Part shown: in pieces, positions 8,793-18,958 of the stretch | Position numbering within the stretch: the first letter of the stretch is position 1 | Layout: every line of letters begins with the position of its first letter | NCBI RefSeq assembly: GCF_021261325.1 | Contig: NZ_JAJSBI010000006.1 | Location: 1-64,000, forward strand | Length of the DNA stretch: 64,000 bases | Direction of reading: 5' to 3' | DNA from: Streptomyces guryensis | GTDB taxonomy: Bacteria > Actinomycetota > Actinomycetes > Streptomycetales > Streptomycetaceae | Notes under the pieces: model-generated | What the model was told of the DNA's origin: nothing | The model's database searches: none | Seen by the model: the letters and a program-made list of their open reading frames with translations, nothing else | Translations under genes and position numbers: made by a program

Positions 8793-9962
8793 GTGCGTGT
8801 AGTCCTCGCCATCGCCGCCAAGGACCTGCGACAGCGGCTGCGCGACCGGTCGGCCTGGGTGATCGTGTTCCTGGCGCCGGTGCTGATCTCAGCGCTGATG
8901 GCGCTGGCGTTCAACAACAACGACACGTTCCGCGCGAACCTCGGCGTCGTGGACCTGGACCGGGGTCCGGCCGCCGCCGGGCTCACCCGGGTGCTGAGAA
9001 GCCCGGAGCTTCGCGGCACGGTCCATGTCCGCTCGTACGGCGCCGAGGCGGCTGCCCGGCGGGCGGTGGACGCGGGCGACGTGCACGCCGCGATCGTCGT
9101 GCCCCAGGGGTTCACCGCGTCGCTGCACGGCGGCAGCGCCGCTCCGGTGCGGGTCCTGGACAGCGTCGACCACGGCCTGCAGGCACAGCTCGCCCGCGCG
9201 GTCACCGAGTCGTACGTCGCCCAGGTCAACGCCGACCGGCTGTCGGTCGCCACGGCCGTCGCCGCGGGCGCCCCGCGCGGCGACATCCCTCGACTGGCCG
9301 CGAAGGCGGCCCTGTTGAGGCTGCCGGAGCAGATACGGGCACAGGGGCTGCCCGATTCCCCGCTGAAGGTGATCAGCTACTTCGGGCCGAGCATGGGCAT
9401 GTTCTTCGTGCTGTTCACGGTCGGTTTCGCGGCGCGCGGCTACTTCGTCGAGCGGCAGCAGGGCACCCTCGACCGGATCGCCGCGGCCCCCGTCGGGCGG
9501 GGTGCGCTGCTGATCGGCAAGTCGGTCTCGACGTTCGTCTACAGCCTGGCCGGCCTCGCGACCGTGACGCTCGTGTCGTGGCTCGCCTTCGACGCCGAGT
9601 GGGCCGATCCGCTGGGGGTCGCGGCGCTCAGCGTGGCCATGGCGGTGTCCGTGGTGTGCCTGACGGCGCTGGTCATCGCGCTTGTGCGCACCGAACAGCA
9701 GGCCCAGGGGCTCGCCTCGATCCTGGTCTTCGCGCTCGTACTGCTCGGCGGCAACTTCGTCTTCGCCTCCGGTACGACGCCACTGATCCGCCGCCTTGCC
9801 CTGTTCACGCCCAACGGCTGGGCCCTGCGCGGGTTCACCGACCTGGGCACCGGGGTGCGCGGCTGGGACGCGGTCGGCGCCCCGCTGCTCGGCATCGCGG
9901 CGTTCTCGGCGGCCGTGACCGCGGTGACGGTACTGCTTCTTCGGCTGAGGAGGACGTCATGA
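8793..9962 (+). CDS. ABC-2 type permease 1
   Basis: A 389-aa membrane subunit. It has one N-terminal membrane segment (WVIVFLAPVLISALMALAF), a long extracytoplasmic region (about residues 40-190), then five hydrophobic segments from about residue 200, as in YhhJ/YadH-type ABC-2 permeases with a DUF3533-like exodomain. GTG start at 8793, 6 nt after the ATPase. The stop overlaps the next gene by ATGA. Substrate unknown; relatives export drugs, lipids or metabolites. No frameshift was seen in this gene. Confidence 0.85.
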   Translation: MRVVLAIAAKDLRQRLRDRSAWVIVFLAPVLISALMALAFNNNDTFRANLGVVDLDRGPAAAGLTRVLRSPELRGTVHVRSYGAEAAARRAVDAGDVHAAIVVPQGFTASLHGGSAAPVRVLDSVDHGLQAQLARAVTESYVAQVNADRLSVATAVAAGAPRGDIPRLAAKAALLRLPEQIRAQGLPDSPLKVISYFGPSMGMFFVLFTVGFAARGYFVERQQGTLDRIAAAPVGRGALLIGKSVSTFVYSLAGLATVTLVSWLAFDAEWADPLGVAALSVAMAVSVVCLTALVIALVRTEQQAQGLASILVFALVLLGGNFVFASGTTPLIRRLALFTPNGWALRGFTDLGTGVRGWDAVGAPLLGIAAFSAAVTAVTVLLLRLRRTS

Positions 9963-11133
9963 CCGCGCTCGCCGTGACCCGGGCCACCCTCACGCGGGTG
10001 CTGCGCGACCGAAGGGGCTGTTCTTCATGGTGCTGCTCCCGGTCGCGATCATCGTGGTCATCGGTGTCACCGTCAGCGGCTTCGACAGGTTCCGGATCGG
10101 ACTCGTCCCGGCCGCTCGATCAGGCCCCGTGGCCCAGGAGTTGACGGCGGACCTGCAGGATGCGCCCGGGCTGCGTACGCGTACCTACGACACCGCGGCC
10201 GACGAGCGCACCGCGCTGCGCCGTGCCGAGCTGGACGCGGTCGTCGTCGTGCCGTCCGGGCTCGACGCGCAGGTGCGGGCCGGGCACTCCGTCGCCGTTC
10301 CGGTCCTGGTGGAGCCCTCGGGCAGTGGCGGGCACTCGGCCGTGACCTCGGTGTCGGCCGTGGTGGCCGGCCACGCGGCACGCCTGCAGGCCGCCCGCTT
10401 CGCCAAGAACGAGACCGGCGGCTCCCTCGACGGCGCCCTCGCGCTCGCCCATGACGCGGAGCGGGCCTCGTCCCCCATCGCCGTACGCACCGAGACCGTC
10501 AACGGACAGAGCGACTACCTGCCGCTCGGCTACAGCTACAGCACGCCGACCATGCTGGTGCTGTTCGTGTTCATCAACGCCCTGGCGGGCGGCGCGGCCA
10601 TCGTCCAGACCCGCCGGACCGGGGTGTACGCGCGGGCGCTCGCGGCGCCCGTCGCCGCCCGCACCCTGGTGTTCGGGGAGACGGTCGCCTACCTGGCGCT
10701 GGCCCTCCTCCAGTCCGTGCTGATCGTCGGCATCGGGGCGCTGGCCTTCGACGTCGCCTGGGGCGATCCGCTTGCCGCCGGGGCCCTGATCGCCGTGTGG
10801 GCGCTGGTCGGCACCGGCGCCGGGTTGCTGGCCGGGGCCGTGTTCCGTACGCCGGAGCAGGTGCACGCGATCGGGCCGGCCCTCGGCATCGGGATGGGCA
10901 TGCTGGGCGGCTGCATGTGGCCGCTGGCGCTCGTGCCCGGCTGGCTGCGGGCGGCAGGGCATTCCGTGCCGCACGCCTGGGCCGTCGACGCGTGGACGAC
11001 GCTGCTGTCCCGGGACGGGGACCTGCCGGCGATCACGCGGGACCTGGCCGTCCTCGCGGGCTTCGCCGTGGTGCTCCTCAGCTGCGCGTCACTGGCCCTG
11101 CGGCACCGGCTGACGGCCGGTGCCGGGGTGTGA
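9959..11133 (+). pseudogene. ABC-2 type permease 2, one frameshift near the start
   Basis: A second permease of the same architecture (FFMVLLPVAIIVVIGVTVSG, exodomain, then five membrane segments, ending LALRHRLTAGAGV). The ATG at 9959 overlaps the stop of permease 1. The frame is lost after about residue 18 at an AGGGGC run (about 10012-10018) and recovers if one G is added, giving RDRRGLFFMVLLP. Only the 10027-11133 part is open as written. As with the ATPase, either decay or a one-base sequence error would explain this. Confidence 0.82.
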
Positions 11134-11219
11134 CCGACGCGCCCGCGATGATGCCAACTGTCCAGCTGAGTACTGGAGTTGGAGAACGGACTTGTACTGC
11201 TGCTGGAGAGGGGAACGAC

Positions 11220-11586
11220 ATGATGACGCCTCGCGCCCTGCGCGCCCCTTCCCGGCCGGAATGCCGTGGCGCGCTGGGCGACGTGCTGCCGGCCTTCGCG
11301 GCGTCGGCACCGGCGGCCGCGACCGCCGCGCCGTCGGCCCGCAAGGGCAGCCCGCGCTCCGCCGTCGACCGCGTCGCCGACTTCCACGGCGCATCCGTCG
11401 ACGTCCGGGTGGGGCTCCGGTCCGGGCCGGCTGGCCGACGCCCTGCGCACCCACTGCCTGACCGCCGGCCTGCGCGCACACGTGGCGCAGGGGGAGCCGG
11501 CCCACCACAAGGACGGCTCGCTGCGCGCCGAGGGCGTGCCGATCGCCTGGGAGGGCTGTGGCCCGCGCCGGTCGGCCGGCTCCTGA
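11220..11586 (+). pseudogene. Decayed Streptomyces secreted small protein
   Basis: A start with GGAGAGGGG site is followed by an Ala-rich leader. Then come FHGASVDV in one frame and RLADALRTHCLTAGL plus LRAEGVPIAW in another, with the frame change near 11415. I recognise the pattern of a Streptomyces secreted protein family of unknown function (typically D-F-Y-G-A-Y-I-D, then L-A-D-A-L-R-x-H-Y-L-T). The leader is eroded and the C-terminal third is missing. It is a relic with no likely product. Confidence 0.45.
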
Positions 11587-11940
11587 TCACCGCCGCCGCC
11601 AAGGAGGCCCACCACGGCGACCGTCGCCGGATTCCTGGCCAAGGGTCCCTCCGGAGCCCACTGGCACTCCGCCTCCGGGTACTGGCACCGGACGGACCGT
11701 CACGGTCAGGCTCGTCAACCGGAATCCCCTGGAAGCGCGTTCGGCGACCACGATCGCCTGCCGACGCGCATCGCGGGTCGAGCGCGGACCGCCGTGCCCT
11801 CGTACTCGACGCCGGGCGGGGCACCTGGCATCGTCACACTCGCCGACGCCGGTAGCGCGGTGTCCTCGCCGGGGGCCACGACGCGGGCGCCGCTTCGTCC
11901 CCCGCGCCGGGACCATCGGCTCTGTTCCCGGCGCGGAACT
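11587..11940. other. Non-coding or decayed stretch before narG
   Basis: No reading frame here has a plausible start, ribosome site and recognisable protein. Fragments such as TVRLVNRNPLE occur but change frame. Together with the relic before it this makes about 800 bp without an intact gene between the ABC locus and the nar operon. Confidence 0.5.
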
Positions 11941-11975
11941 GGGCCGAAAGGCCACTTGGCGGGGGCCGTCGGCCC
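11941..11975. promoter_or_regulatory. DosR/OsdR-like box pair upstream of narG
   Basis: GGGCCGAAAGGCCA (11941-11954) and GGGCCGTCGGCCC (11963-11975, spacer of 3 instead of 4) start 22 bp apart and end 39 bp before the narG ATG. This is the closest box-to-start spacing in the window and suggests nitrate reductase is under the hypoxia regulator. Confidence 0.6.
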
Positions 11976-12014
11976 AAGGTGGCGCAAGGCATCGGCCGCC
12001 TATCGTCCGGATCC

Positions 12015-15000
12015 ATGGAGAACGACGAAACCACGCGCCCTGCCCATGGCCGTGCTGCAGGGGGCTGGCCGCTGGCCGCCCGTCGGCTGCTGACCCGCCG
12101 TGAGGTGTCGGCGGACGGACGCGCCGTGTTCGGCGTGAACGACGGCAAGTGGGAGGGTTTCTACCGGGACCGCTGGGCCCACGACAAGGTGGTGCGCTCC
12201 ACGCACGGCGTGAACTGCACCGGTTCCTGCTCGTGGATGGTGTATGTCAAGGACGGCATCATCACCTGGGAGCACCAGGCCACCGACTACCCGTCCATCG
12301 GCGCCGACTGCCCCGAGTACGAGCCGCGCGGCTGTCCGCGCGGGGCGTCCTTCTCCTGGTACACCTACTCCCCCAGCCGGGTCCGCTATCCGTATGTGCG
12401 GGGCGAGTTGCTGAAGCTGTGGCGCGAGGCGCGCCGGCGCCTCGGTGACCCGGTGGCGGCCTGGGCCGAGATCACCGGCGACCCGGCGAAGGCCCGCGCC
12501 TACAAGCGCGCCCGCGGCAAGGGCGGCCTGGTCCGCGCCGGCTGGGACGAGGTGAGCGAGCTGATCGCCGCCGCGCACGTCCACACCGTCAGGACGTACG
12601 GGCCCGACCGCGTCGCCGGCTTCTCCCCGATCCCGGCGATGTCCATGGCCTCCTTCGCGGCCGGCGCCCGCTTCATGTCACTGATCGGCGGCACCCTGCT
12701 GTCCTTCTACGACTGGTACGCCGACCTGCCGATCGCCTCGCCGCAGGTCTTCGGCGACCAGACGGACGTACCCGAGGCGGCCGACTGGTGGAACGCCGGC
12801 TACCTGGTGATGTGGGGTTCCAACATCCCTGTCACCCGCACGCCCGACGCGCACTTCCTCACCGAGACCCGCTACAACGGCACCAAGGTCGTCGCCGTCA
12901 GCCCCGACTACGCGGACAACGTCAAGCACGCCGACGAGTGGCTGGCGCCGCACCCCGGCACGGACGGGGCGCTGGCCATGGCCATGGGGCACGTGATCCT
13001 GCGCGAGTTCCTGGTCGACCGCGAGGTGCCCTACTTCCAGGACTACATGAGGACGTTCACGGACGCCCCGTTCCTGGTGACCCTGCGCGAGCACGAGAAG
13101 GGTCTCGTCCCGGACGGGTTCCTGACCGCCCGGGACCTCGGCCAGGACGAGGAGCATGCCGAGTTCAAGACGGTCCTCCTGGACCGGGCCACCGGCGAGC
13201 CGGTGGTGCCGGGCGGCTCGCTCGGCTTCCGGTGGGGGGAAGCCGGGCGAGGCCGCTGGAATCTCGACCTGGGCGATGTGGTCCCCGAGCTGAGCCTGCT
13301 GGAGCGCTCCGAGGAGACGGCCGAGATCGCCCTGCCCAGGTTCGACGAGGGCGGCACCGAGGGCGGTTCGGTCATGGTGCGTGGCGTGCCCGTGTGCCGC
13401 ATCGGCGGCCGACTGGTCACCACCGTTTTCGATCTGATGCTCGCCCAGTACGGGATCGGGCGCCCCGGCCTGCCGGGCAGCTGGCCCACGTCGTACGAGG
13501 ACGCCTCACAGCCCCACACCCCCGCCTGGCAGGAGACGATCACCTCCGTGCCGGCCGAGCAGGCTGCCCGGATCGCCCGGGAATTCGCGCGCAACGCCGA
13601 ACGCACGCGGGGCCGTTCGATGATCGCCATGGGCGCCGGAACCAACCACTGGTTCCACTCGGACACCATCTACCGCGCTTTCCTGGCGCTGACCACGATG
13701 ACCGGTTGCCAGGGCGTCAACGGCGGCGGCTGGGCCCACTACGTCGGCCAGGAGAAGGTCCGCCCGGTCACCGGACAGCAGCACCTCTCATTCGCCTTCG
13801 ACTGGCAGCGGCCCACCCGGCACATGGCGGGCACCTCGTACTGGTACCTCAACACCGACCAGTGGCGCTACGAGGCCTTCGGGCCCGAGGAGTTGGCGTC
13901 GCCGCTCGGTGAAGGCCGCTTCAGGGGAAAGGCGTTCGCCGACTGCCTCGCCCAGGCCGTCCGCCTCGGCTGGACGCCCGGCCACCCCGGCTTCAACCGC
14001 AACCCGCTGGACCTCGCCGACGAGGCAGCCGCGGCCGGCCGGCCGGCCGCGGACCACATCGTCGACGAACTCACGTCGGGGAAGCTGCGGTTCGCCGTCG
14101 AGGACCCCGACGACCCGGCCAACTTCCCGCGTGTGCTGACCGTCTGGCGGGCCAACCTGCTCGGCTCCTCCGGCAAGGGCAACGAGTACTTCCTGCGCCA
14201 TCTGCTGGGTACGGACAGCGCGGTGCGCAGTCAGGAGGCGCCGCCCGAGACCCGGCCGCGGGACGTCGTGTGGCGGGACGAAGCACCCGAGGGCAAGCTC
14301 GACCTGCTGGTCGCCATGGACTTCCGCATGACGTCGACCGGCCTGCTCGCCGATGTCGTCCTTCCGGCCGCCACCTGGTACGAGAAGGACGACCTGTCCA
14401 GCACGGACATGCACCCCTTCGTTCACGCCTTCACCCCGGCCATCGCGCCGCCCTGGCAGGCCCGCACGGACTACGACACCTTCCTGACGATCGCCGACCG
14501 GTTCAGTGAGCTGGCGGCCGAGCACCTGGGCACCCGTACCGACGTCCTGGCGGTGCCGCTGCAGCACGACACTCCCGACGAACTCGCCCAGCCCGGCGGG
14601 GTCGTCCGGGACTGGAAGGCCGGCGAGTGCGAGCCGGTTCCGGGCCGCACCATGCCCAAGCTGGTCACCATCGTGCGCGACTACGCCGCCGTCGCCCAGA
14701 AGATGCGGGCCGTCGGCCCGTTGCTGGACACCCTCGGGACGACGACGAAGGGTGTCACCGTCAAGCCGGACCAGGAGCTGGCCGAACTGCGCCGCCGCTG
14801 CGGCACCGTACGCGAGGGAGTGGCCGAGGGACGGCCCTCCCTGGCCACCGCCTCCGACATGTGCGAGGCCATCCTCGCCCTGTCCGGCACCACCAACGGA
14901 CGCCTGGCCACCGAGGGTTTCCGGCAGCTGGAGCGGCAGACGGGCAGCTGCGGCCTGGTGGAGCTGTCGGCCGAACGCGCGGCCGAGCGGATCACGTTCG

Positions 15001-15710
15001 CCGACACCCGCGCCCAGCCCCGCGCGGTCATCACCTCGTACGAGTGGTCGGGCTCGGAGACCGGTGGGCGCCGCTACTCGCCGTTCGTCATCAACACCGA
15101 GCACAAGAAGCCCTGGCACACCCTGACCGGCCGCCAGCACTTCTTCGTCGACCACGACTGGATGGCGGAACTCGGAGAGCAACTCCCCGTCTACCGGCCT
15201 CCGCTGGACGCCCGCCGCCACTACGGGGACGAGGAACTGCACGACGGGCGGGCCGAGGTGACGGTGCGTTACCTGACCCCGCACTCCAAATGGTCCATCC
15301 ACTCCGAGTACCAGGACAACGCCTTCATGCTGGCGCTGTCCCGCGGCGGCCCGGTGATCTGGATGTCCACCGCCGACGCCGAGAAGACCGGCGTCAAGGA
15401 CAACGAGTGGATCGAGGCGTACAACCGCAACGGCGTCGTGGCCGCCCGGGCCGTGGTCAGCCACCGGATGCCCGAGGGCACGGTGTACATGTACCACGCC
15501 AAGGACCGCACGGTGAACGTCCCGAAGACAGAGGTCAGCGGCAGGCGCGGCGGCATCCACAACTCGCTGACCCGGCTGCTGCTCAAGCCCACCCATCTGG
15601 CGGGCGGCTACGCGCAGTTCACGTACGCCTTCAACTACTACGGCCCGACCGGCAACCAGCGCGACGAGGTCACCGTCATCCGCCGTCGCAGCCAGGATGT
15701 GGAGTACTGA
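12015..15710 (+). CDS. narG: Respiratory nitrate reductase alpha subunit
   Basis: A 1231-aa Mo-bisMGD catalytic subunit that reduces nitrate to nitrite on the cytoplasmic side of the membrane. The FS0 iron-sulfur motif H-x3-C-x3-C (HGVNCTGSC) with a later Cys (YEPRGCPRG) is intact, as is the Mo-ligand region MWGSNIPVTRTPDAHF. Length is normal for NarG. The ATG at 12015 gives MENDETTRP; a GTG at 11979 would extend it into the operator, and no strong ribosome site marks either. It starts the narGHJI operon (narH begins 1 nt after its stop). No narK transporter is in the window. Confidence 0.97.
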   Translation: MENDETTRPAHGRAAGGWPLAARRLLTRREVSADGRAVFGVNDGKWEGFYRDRWAHDKVVRSTHGVNCTGSCSWMVYVKDGIITWEHQATDYPSIGADCPEYEPRGCPRGASFSWYTYSPSRVRYPYVRGELLKLWREARRRLGDPVAAWAEITGDPAKARAYKRARGKGGLVRAGWDEVSELIAAAHVHTVRTYGPDRVAGFSPIPAMSMASFAAGARFMSLIGGTLLSFYDWYADLPIASPQVFGDQTDVPEAADWWNAGYLVMWGSNIPVTRTPDAHFLTETRYNGTKVVAVSPDYADNVKHADEWLAPHPGTDGALAMAMGHVILREFLVDREVPYFQDYMRTFTDAPFLVTLREHEKGLVPDGFLTARDLGQDEEHAEFKTVLLDRATGEPVVPGGSLGFRWGEAGRGRWNLDLGDVVPELSLLERSEETAEIALPRFDEGGTEGGSVMVRGVPVCRIGGRLVTTVFDLMLAQYGIGRPGLPGSWPTSYEDASQPHTPAWQETITSVPAEQAARIAREFARNAERTRGRSMIAMGAGTNHWFHSDTIYRAFLALTTMTGCQGVNGGGWAHYVGQEKVRPVTGQQHLSFAFDWQRPTRHMAGTSYWYLNTDQWRYEAFGPEELASPLGEGRFRGKAFADCLAQAVRLGWTPGHPGFNRNPLDLADEAAAAGRPAADHIVDELTSGKLRFAVEDPDDPANFPRVLTVWRANLLGSSGKGNEYFLRHLLGTDSAVRSQEAPPETRPRDVVWRDEAPEGKLDLLVAMDFRMTSTGLLADVVLPAATWYEKDDLSSTDMHPFVHAFTPAIAPPWQARTDYDTFLTIADRFSELAAEHLGTRTDVLAVPLQHDTPDELAQPGGVVRDWKAGECEPVPGRTMPKLVTIVRDYAAVAQKMRAVGPLLDTLGTTTKGVTVKPDQELAELRRRCGTVREGVAEGRPSLATASDMCEAILALSGTTNGRLATEGFRQLERQTGSCGLVELSAERAAERITFADTRAQPRAVITSYEWSGSETGGRRYSPFVINTEHKKPWHTLTGRQHFFVDHDWMAELGEQLPVYRPPLDARRHYGDEELHDGRAEVTVRYLTPHSKWSIHSEYQDNAFMLALSRGGPVIWMSTADAEKTGVKDNEWIEAYNRNGVVAARAVVSHRMPEGTVYMYHAKDRTVNVPKTEVSGRRGGIHNSLTRLLLKPTHLAGGYAQFTYAFNYYGPTGNQRDEVTVIRRRSQDVEY

Positions 15711-15711
15711 C

Positions 15712-17259
15712 ATGCCCCGTGGCGAAGCCACTATCGGACGCGTCATGGCCCAAGTGGCGATGGTGATGAACCTCGACAAGTGCATCGGCTGCCACACCTG
15801 CTCGGTCACCTGCAAGCAGACGTGGACCAACCGCACCGGCGTCGAATACGCCTGGTTCAACAACGTCGAGACCAAACCCGGTGTCGGCTACCCGCGCCGC
15901 TACGAGGACCAGGAGCAGTGGAAGGGCGGCTGGATGCTCGACCGGCGGGGCCGGCTGGTCCTGCGGTCGGGCGGCCGCGTCAGGCGCCTGCTGTCGCTGT
16001 TCTCCAACCCCGACCTGCCCGCCATCGAGGACTACTACGAGCCGGTCACCTACGACTACGACAACCTCGTCAGCGCCCCCGCCGGCCAGGACATCCCCGT
16101 AGCCCGCCCCCGCTCCGCCCTCACCGGCAAGCCCACTGCCATCACGTGGGGCGCCAACTGGGAGGACGGCCTCGGCGGCGCACCCGAGCACGCCGGCGCC
16201 GACCCCAACCTCACCGGGGAATGGGCGCAGAAGGTCAAGTTCGAGTTCGAGCAGACCTTCCTCTTCCACCTGCCCCGCCTGTGCGAGCACTGCCTCAACC
16301 CGGCCTGCGTGTCGGCCTGTCCGTCGGGTGCGCTGTACAAACGCGTCGAGGACGGCATCGTGCTGGTCGACCAGGACCGCTGCCGGGGCTGGCGGATGTG
16401 CGTGACGGCATGCCCTTACAAGAAGGTGTACGTCAACCACGCCACCGGCAAGGCCGAGAAGTGCACCTTCTGCTTCCCGCGCGTGGAGGCCGGGCAGCCC
16501 ACCGTCTGCTCGGAGACCTGCGTCGGTCGGCTGCGCTACCTCGGGCTGCTCCTCTACGACGCCGACCGCGTCGGCGAAGCCGCGGCGACGGCGGACGAGC
16601 ACGACCTGCTGGACGCCCAGCGCGGTGTCTTCCTCGACCCTTGCGACCCCGAAGTAGTCGCTGCGGCACGGGAGTCGGGCATCCCGGAGGACTGGCTGGC
16701 GGCCGCCCGCCGCTCCCCGGTCCACGACCTGGTCATGCGGTACAAGGTCGCCCTGCCGCTGCACCCGGAGTACCGGACGATGCCGATGGTCTGGTATGTG
16801 CCGCCCCTCTCCCCCGTCCTCGACGCCGTCAGCGAGGCGGGCGGCGACCAGGACGATCCCGATCACGTCTTCGCCGCGGTCACCCGGCTGCGCATCCCGC
16901 TGGAGTACCTGGCCGAACTGTTCACCGCGGGCGACACGGACGTGGTGGCCGGGGTGCTGATGAAGCTCACGGCCCTGCGCTCGTACATGCGTCAGCGCAC
17001 GCTGGGCGAGGACGGCGACGAGGCGGCACTCAAGGCAGTCGGGCTGACCGCCCACGAGGCCGAGGACCTGCACCGCCTGCTGGCCGTCGCCAAGTACGCC
17101 GACCGGTATGTCGTCCCGGCCGCCCACAAGGAGGACGCGGCCGCGCTGACCGCGACGGAGAACCGCTGCCCGGTGGAGTCCGCCGGGGAGACGTCCGGAC
17201 GCCGGGTCATGCTCGGCCTCCCCACCCTGCGCCGTTCGTCCCCGGAAGGACGCTCATGA
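15712..17259 (+). CDS. narH: Nitrate reductase beta subunit
   Basis: A 515-aa electron-transfer subunit linking NarI haems to NarG. Four cysteine groups are present: CIGCHTCSVTCK, CEHCLNPACVSACP, CRGWRMCVTACP (the Trp-containing 3Fe-4S type) and CTFCFPR with CSETCVGR. The ATG at 15712 follows GGAG inside the end of narG. An ATG at 15745 (MAQVAMVMNLDKC) is closer to many homologues and equally possible. The stop overlaps narJ by ATGA. Confidence 0.97.
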   Translation: MPRGEATIGRVMAQVAMVMNLDKCIGCHTCSVTCKQTWTNRTGVEYAWFNNVETKPGVGYPRRYEDQEQWKGGWMLDRRGRLVLRSGGRVRRLLSLFSNPDLPAIEDYYEPVTYDYDNLVSAPAGQDIPVARPRSALTGKPTAITWGANWEDGLGGAPEHAGADPNLTGEWAQKVKFEFEQTFLFHLPRLCEHCLNPACVSACPSGALYKRVEDGIVLVDQDRCRGWRMCVTACPYKKVYVNHATGKAEKCTFCFPRVEAGQPTVCSETCVGRLRYLGLLLYDADRVGEAAATADEHDLLDAQRGVFLDPCDPEVVAAARESGIPEDWLAAARRSPVHDLVMRYKVALPLHPEYRTMPMVWYVPPLSPVLDAVSEAGGDQDDPDHVFAAVTRLRIPLEYLAELFTAGDTDVVAGVLMKLTALRSYMRQRTLGEDGDEAALKAVGLTAHEAEDLHRLLAVAKYADRYVVPAAHKEDAAALTATENRCPVESAGETSGRRVMLGLPTLRRSSPEGRS

Positions 17260-18044
17260 GCCCGCTGCCCTCCACCGTCCCGGCCATCGCCCGCGCCCGC
17301 ATCCGCGCGGCCGTCCGGCGCCGCTCGACGATGACGCCCGAGGAGGCGGACCGCCGGGCCCTGCTGCTGCGCCTGCTGTCGCTGCTCCTGCAGTACCCGG
17401 ATCCCGAACTCACCGACGCACGCCCCGCGTTGACGTCCGCCGTGACCGCGCTGCCGCCCTCCCCGGCCGCCACCGAACTCACCGCGTTCCTGTGCTGGTT
17501 CGCCGGGCAGGAGCCCGACGCACTGGCCCGCCACTACGTCGAGATGTTCGACCTGCACCGCAAGAGCAGCCTCTACCTCACCTATTACCTGCACGGCGAC
17601 ACCCGCCGCCGGGGCATGGCTCTGCTTGCGCTCGCCCAGCGCTACCGGGCCACCGGCTGGGACATCGACGGCGGCGAACTGCCCGACCATCTGCCGGTGG
17701 TCCTGGAGTTCGCGGCACTCGCCGGGCCCGGCTCCGGTGAGGCACCCCTGCGCCTGCACCGGCGCGGGCTGGAGCTGATCCACCGTGCGCTGGGCGACAC
17801 CGGCTCCCCCTACCGGCATGTCCTGGGGGCGCTGCTCACCTTGCTGCCGCCGCCCACCGGGGCGGACCTCGAGGCCGTCGCCGAACTCGCCGCCCAGGGC
17901 CCGCCCGCCGAGGACGTCGGACTCGACCCCTACGGGGCCTACGGCAACGGGGAGTTCGCCCCGCCGCAGACCTTCGTGCCACCGCCCGCCCCGCCGGCCC
18001 GTGTGCCGTCCACCGCGGCCGACCGTACGGAAGACGCTCGATGA
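17256..18044 (+). CDS. narJ: Nitrate reductase molybdenum cofactor assembly chaperone
   Basis: A 262-aa cytoplasmic chaperone of the NarJ/TorD family, needed to insert cofactor into NarG. Recognisable blocks are LLRLLSLLLQYPDP and YVEMFDLHRKSSLYLTYY (the highly conserved NarJ motif). It has a Pro-rich C-terminal tail (PPQTFVPPPAPPA). Translationally coupled on both sides (ATGA overlaps). Confidence 0.96.
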   Translation: MSPLPSTVPAIARARIRAAVRRRSTMTPEEADRRALLLRLLSLLLQYPDPELTDARPALTSAVTALPPSPAATELTAFLCWFAGQEPDALARHYVEMFDLHRKSSLYLTYYLHGDTRRRGMALLALAQRYRATGWDIDGGELPDHLPVVLEFAALAGPGSGEAPLRLHRRGLELIHRALGDTGSPYRHVLGALLTLLPPPTGADLEAVAELAAQGPPAEDVGLDPYGAYGNGEFAPPQTFVPPPAPPARVPSTAADRTEDAR

Positions 18045-18820
18045 ACGCCGCGTCCTCCTCCCTGGCCGCCGCCCCTGCGAGCGGCGCCGACCTGTTGCTG
18101 TGGGTCGCCTTCCCGTACATCTGCCTCGCCGTGTTCGGGGTCGGGCACGTGTGGCGCTACCGGCAGGACCAGTTCGGCTGGACCTCACATACCAGCCAGC
18201 TCCTGGAACACCGCTGGCTGCGCTGGGGCAGCCCGCTGTTCCACCTCGGCGCCTTCATGGTGATCGCCGGACATGTCGTGGGACTCGCCGTGCCCGCCTC
18301 GTGGACCGAGGCCGCCGGCATCAGCGAGCAGGCGTACCACACCACGGCCGTCCGGCTGGGTTCGGTGGCGGGCCTGGCCATGGTGACGGGGCTCGGCATG
18401 CTGTGCGCGCGGCGGCTGCTGACCCGCCGGATCCGGCTCGGCACCGACCGCAGCGACAAGCTCCTCTTCCCGCTGCTGTCCGCCACGGTTGTCCTGGGCA
18501 TCTCTGCCACCGCCGCCCACAACGTGTTCGGCGGCGGTTACGACTACCGGGAGACCGTCTCCGTCTGGTTCCGCGGCATCTTCACCCTCCAGCCCCGTCC
18601 CGAGGCGATAGCGGACGCGCCGCTGCTGTTCCAGCTGCACGCCCTGACCGCGTGCCTTCTGTTCGCCGCCTGGCCGTTCACCCGCCTCGTCCATGTGTGG
18701 AGCGCCCCGGTGGGCTACCTCACCCGCCCGTACCTGGTCTACCGACGGCGCGCCACGACCCCGGCACCGGTCGTGGGCAGCACCCCGGCTTCCGAGCGGT
18801 CGGCGCGGCACGCCGCCTGA
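18041..18820 (+). CDS. narI: Nitrate reductase gamma subunit, cytochrome b
   Basis: A 259-aa, five-helix membrane subunit that oxidises menaquinol and passes electrons to NarH through two b haems. Histidines in the N-terminal helices (LFHLGAFMVIAGHVVG) and C-terminal helices (QLHALTACLLF, RLVHVW) are in place as haem ligands. Last gene of the operon; 138 bp separate it from pfk. Confidence 0.95.
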   Translation: MNAASSSLAAAPASGADLLLWVAFPYICLAVFGVGHVWRYRQDQFGWTSHTSQLLEHRWLRWGSPLFHLGAFMVIAGHVVGLAVPASWTEAAGISEQAYHTTAVRLGSVAGLAMVTGLGMLCARRLLTRRIRLGTDRSDKLLFPLLSATVVLGISATAAHNVFGGGYDYRETVSVWFRGIFTLQPRPEAIADAPLLFQLHALTACLLFAAWPFTRLVHVWSAPVGYLTRPYLVYRRRATTPAPVVGSTPASERSARHAA

Positions 18821-18958
18821 ACACGGTCGGTGACTGGTGCCCGCCCAGGCGCGCCTCATCGAGCGGCTGTGCAGGTGCGTCGACGGACCACCGTCGCTCA
18901 TGATGGAGAGGGAGCCGAACGGCGCTCGGAGTTCACGTCCGCGGAGGTGAGCGGAGCC

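Noticed and set aside
18911..18924. GGAGCCGAACGGCG before pfk as a possible regulatory box
   Set aside because: Too many mismatches to GGGCC-N4-GGCCC and no partner 21 bp away.
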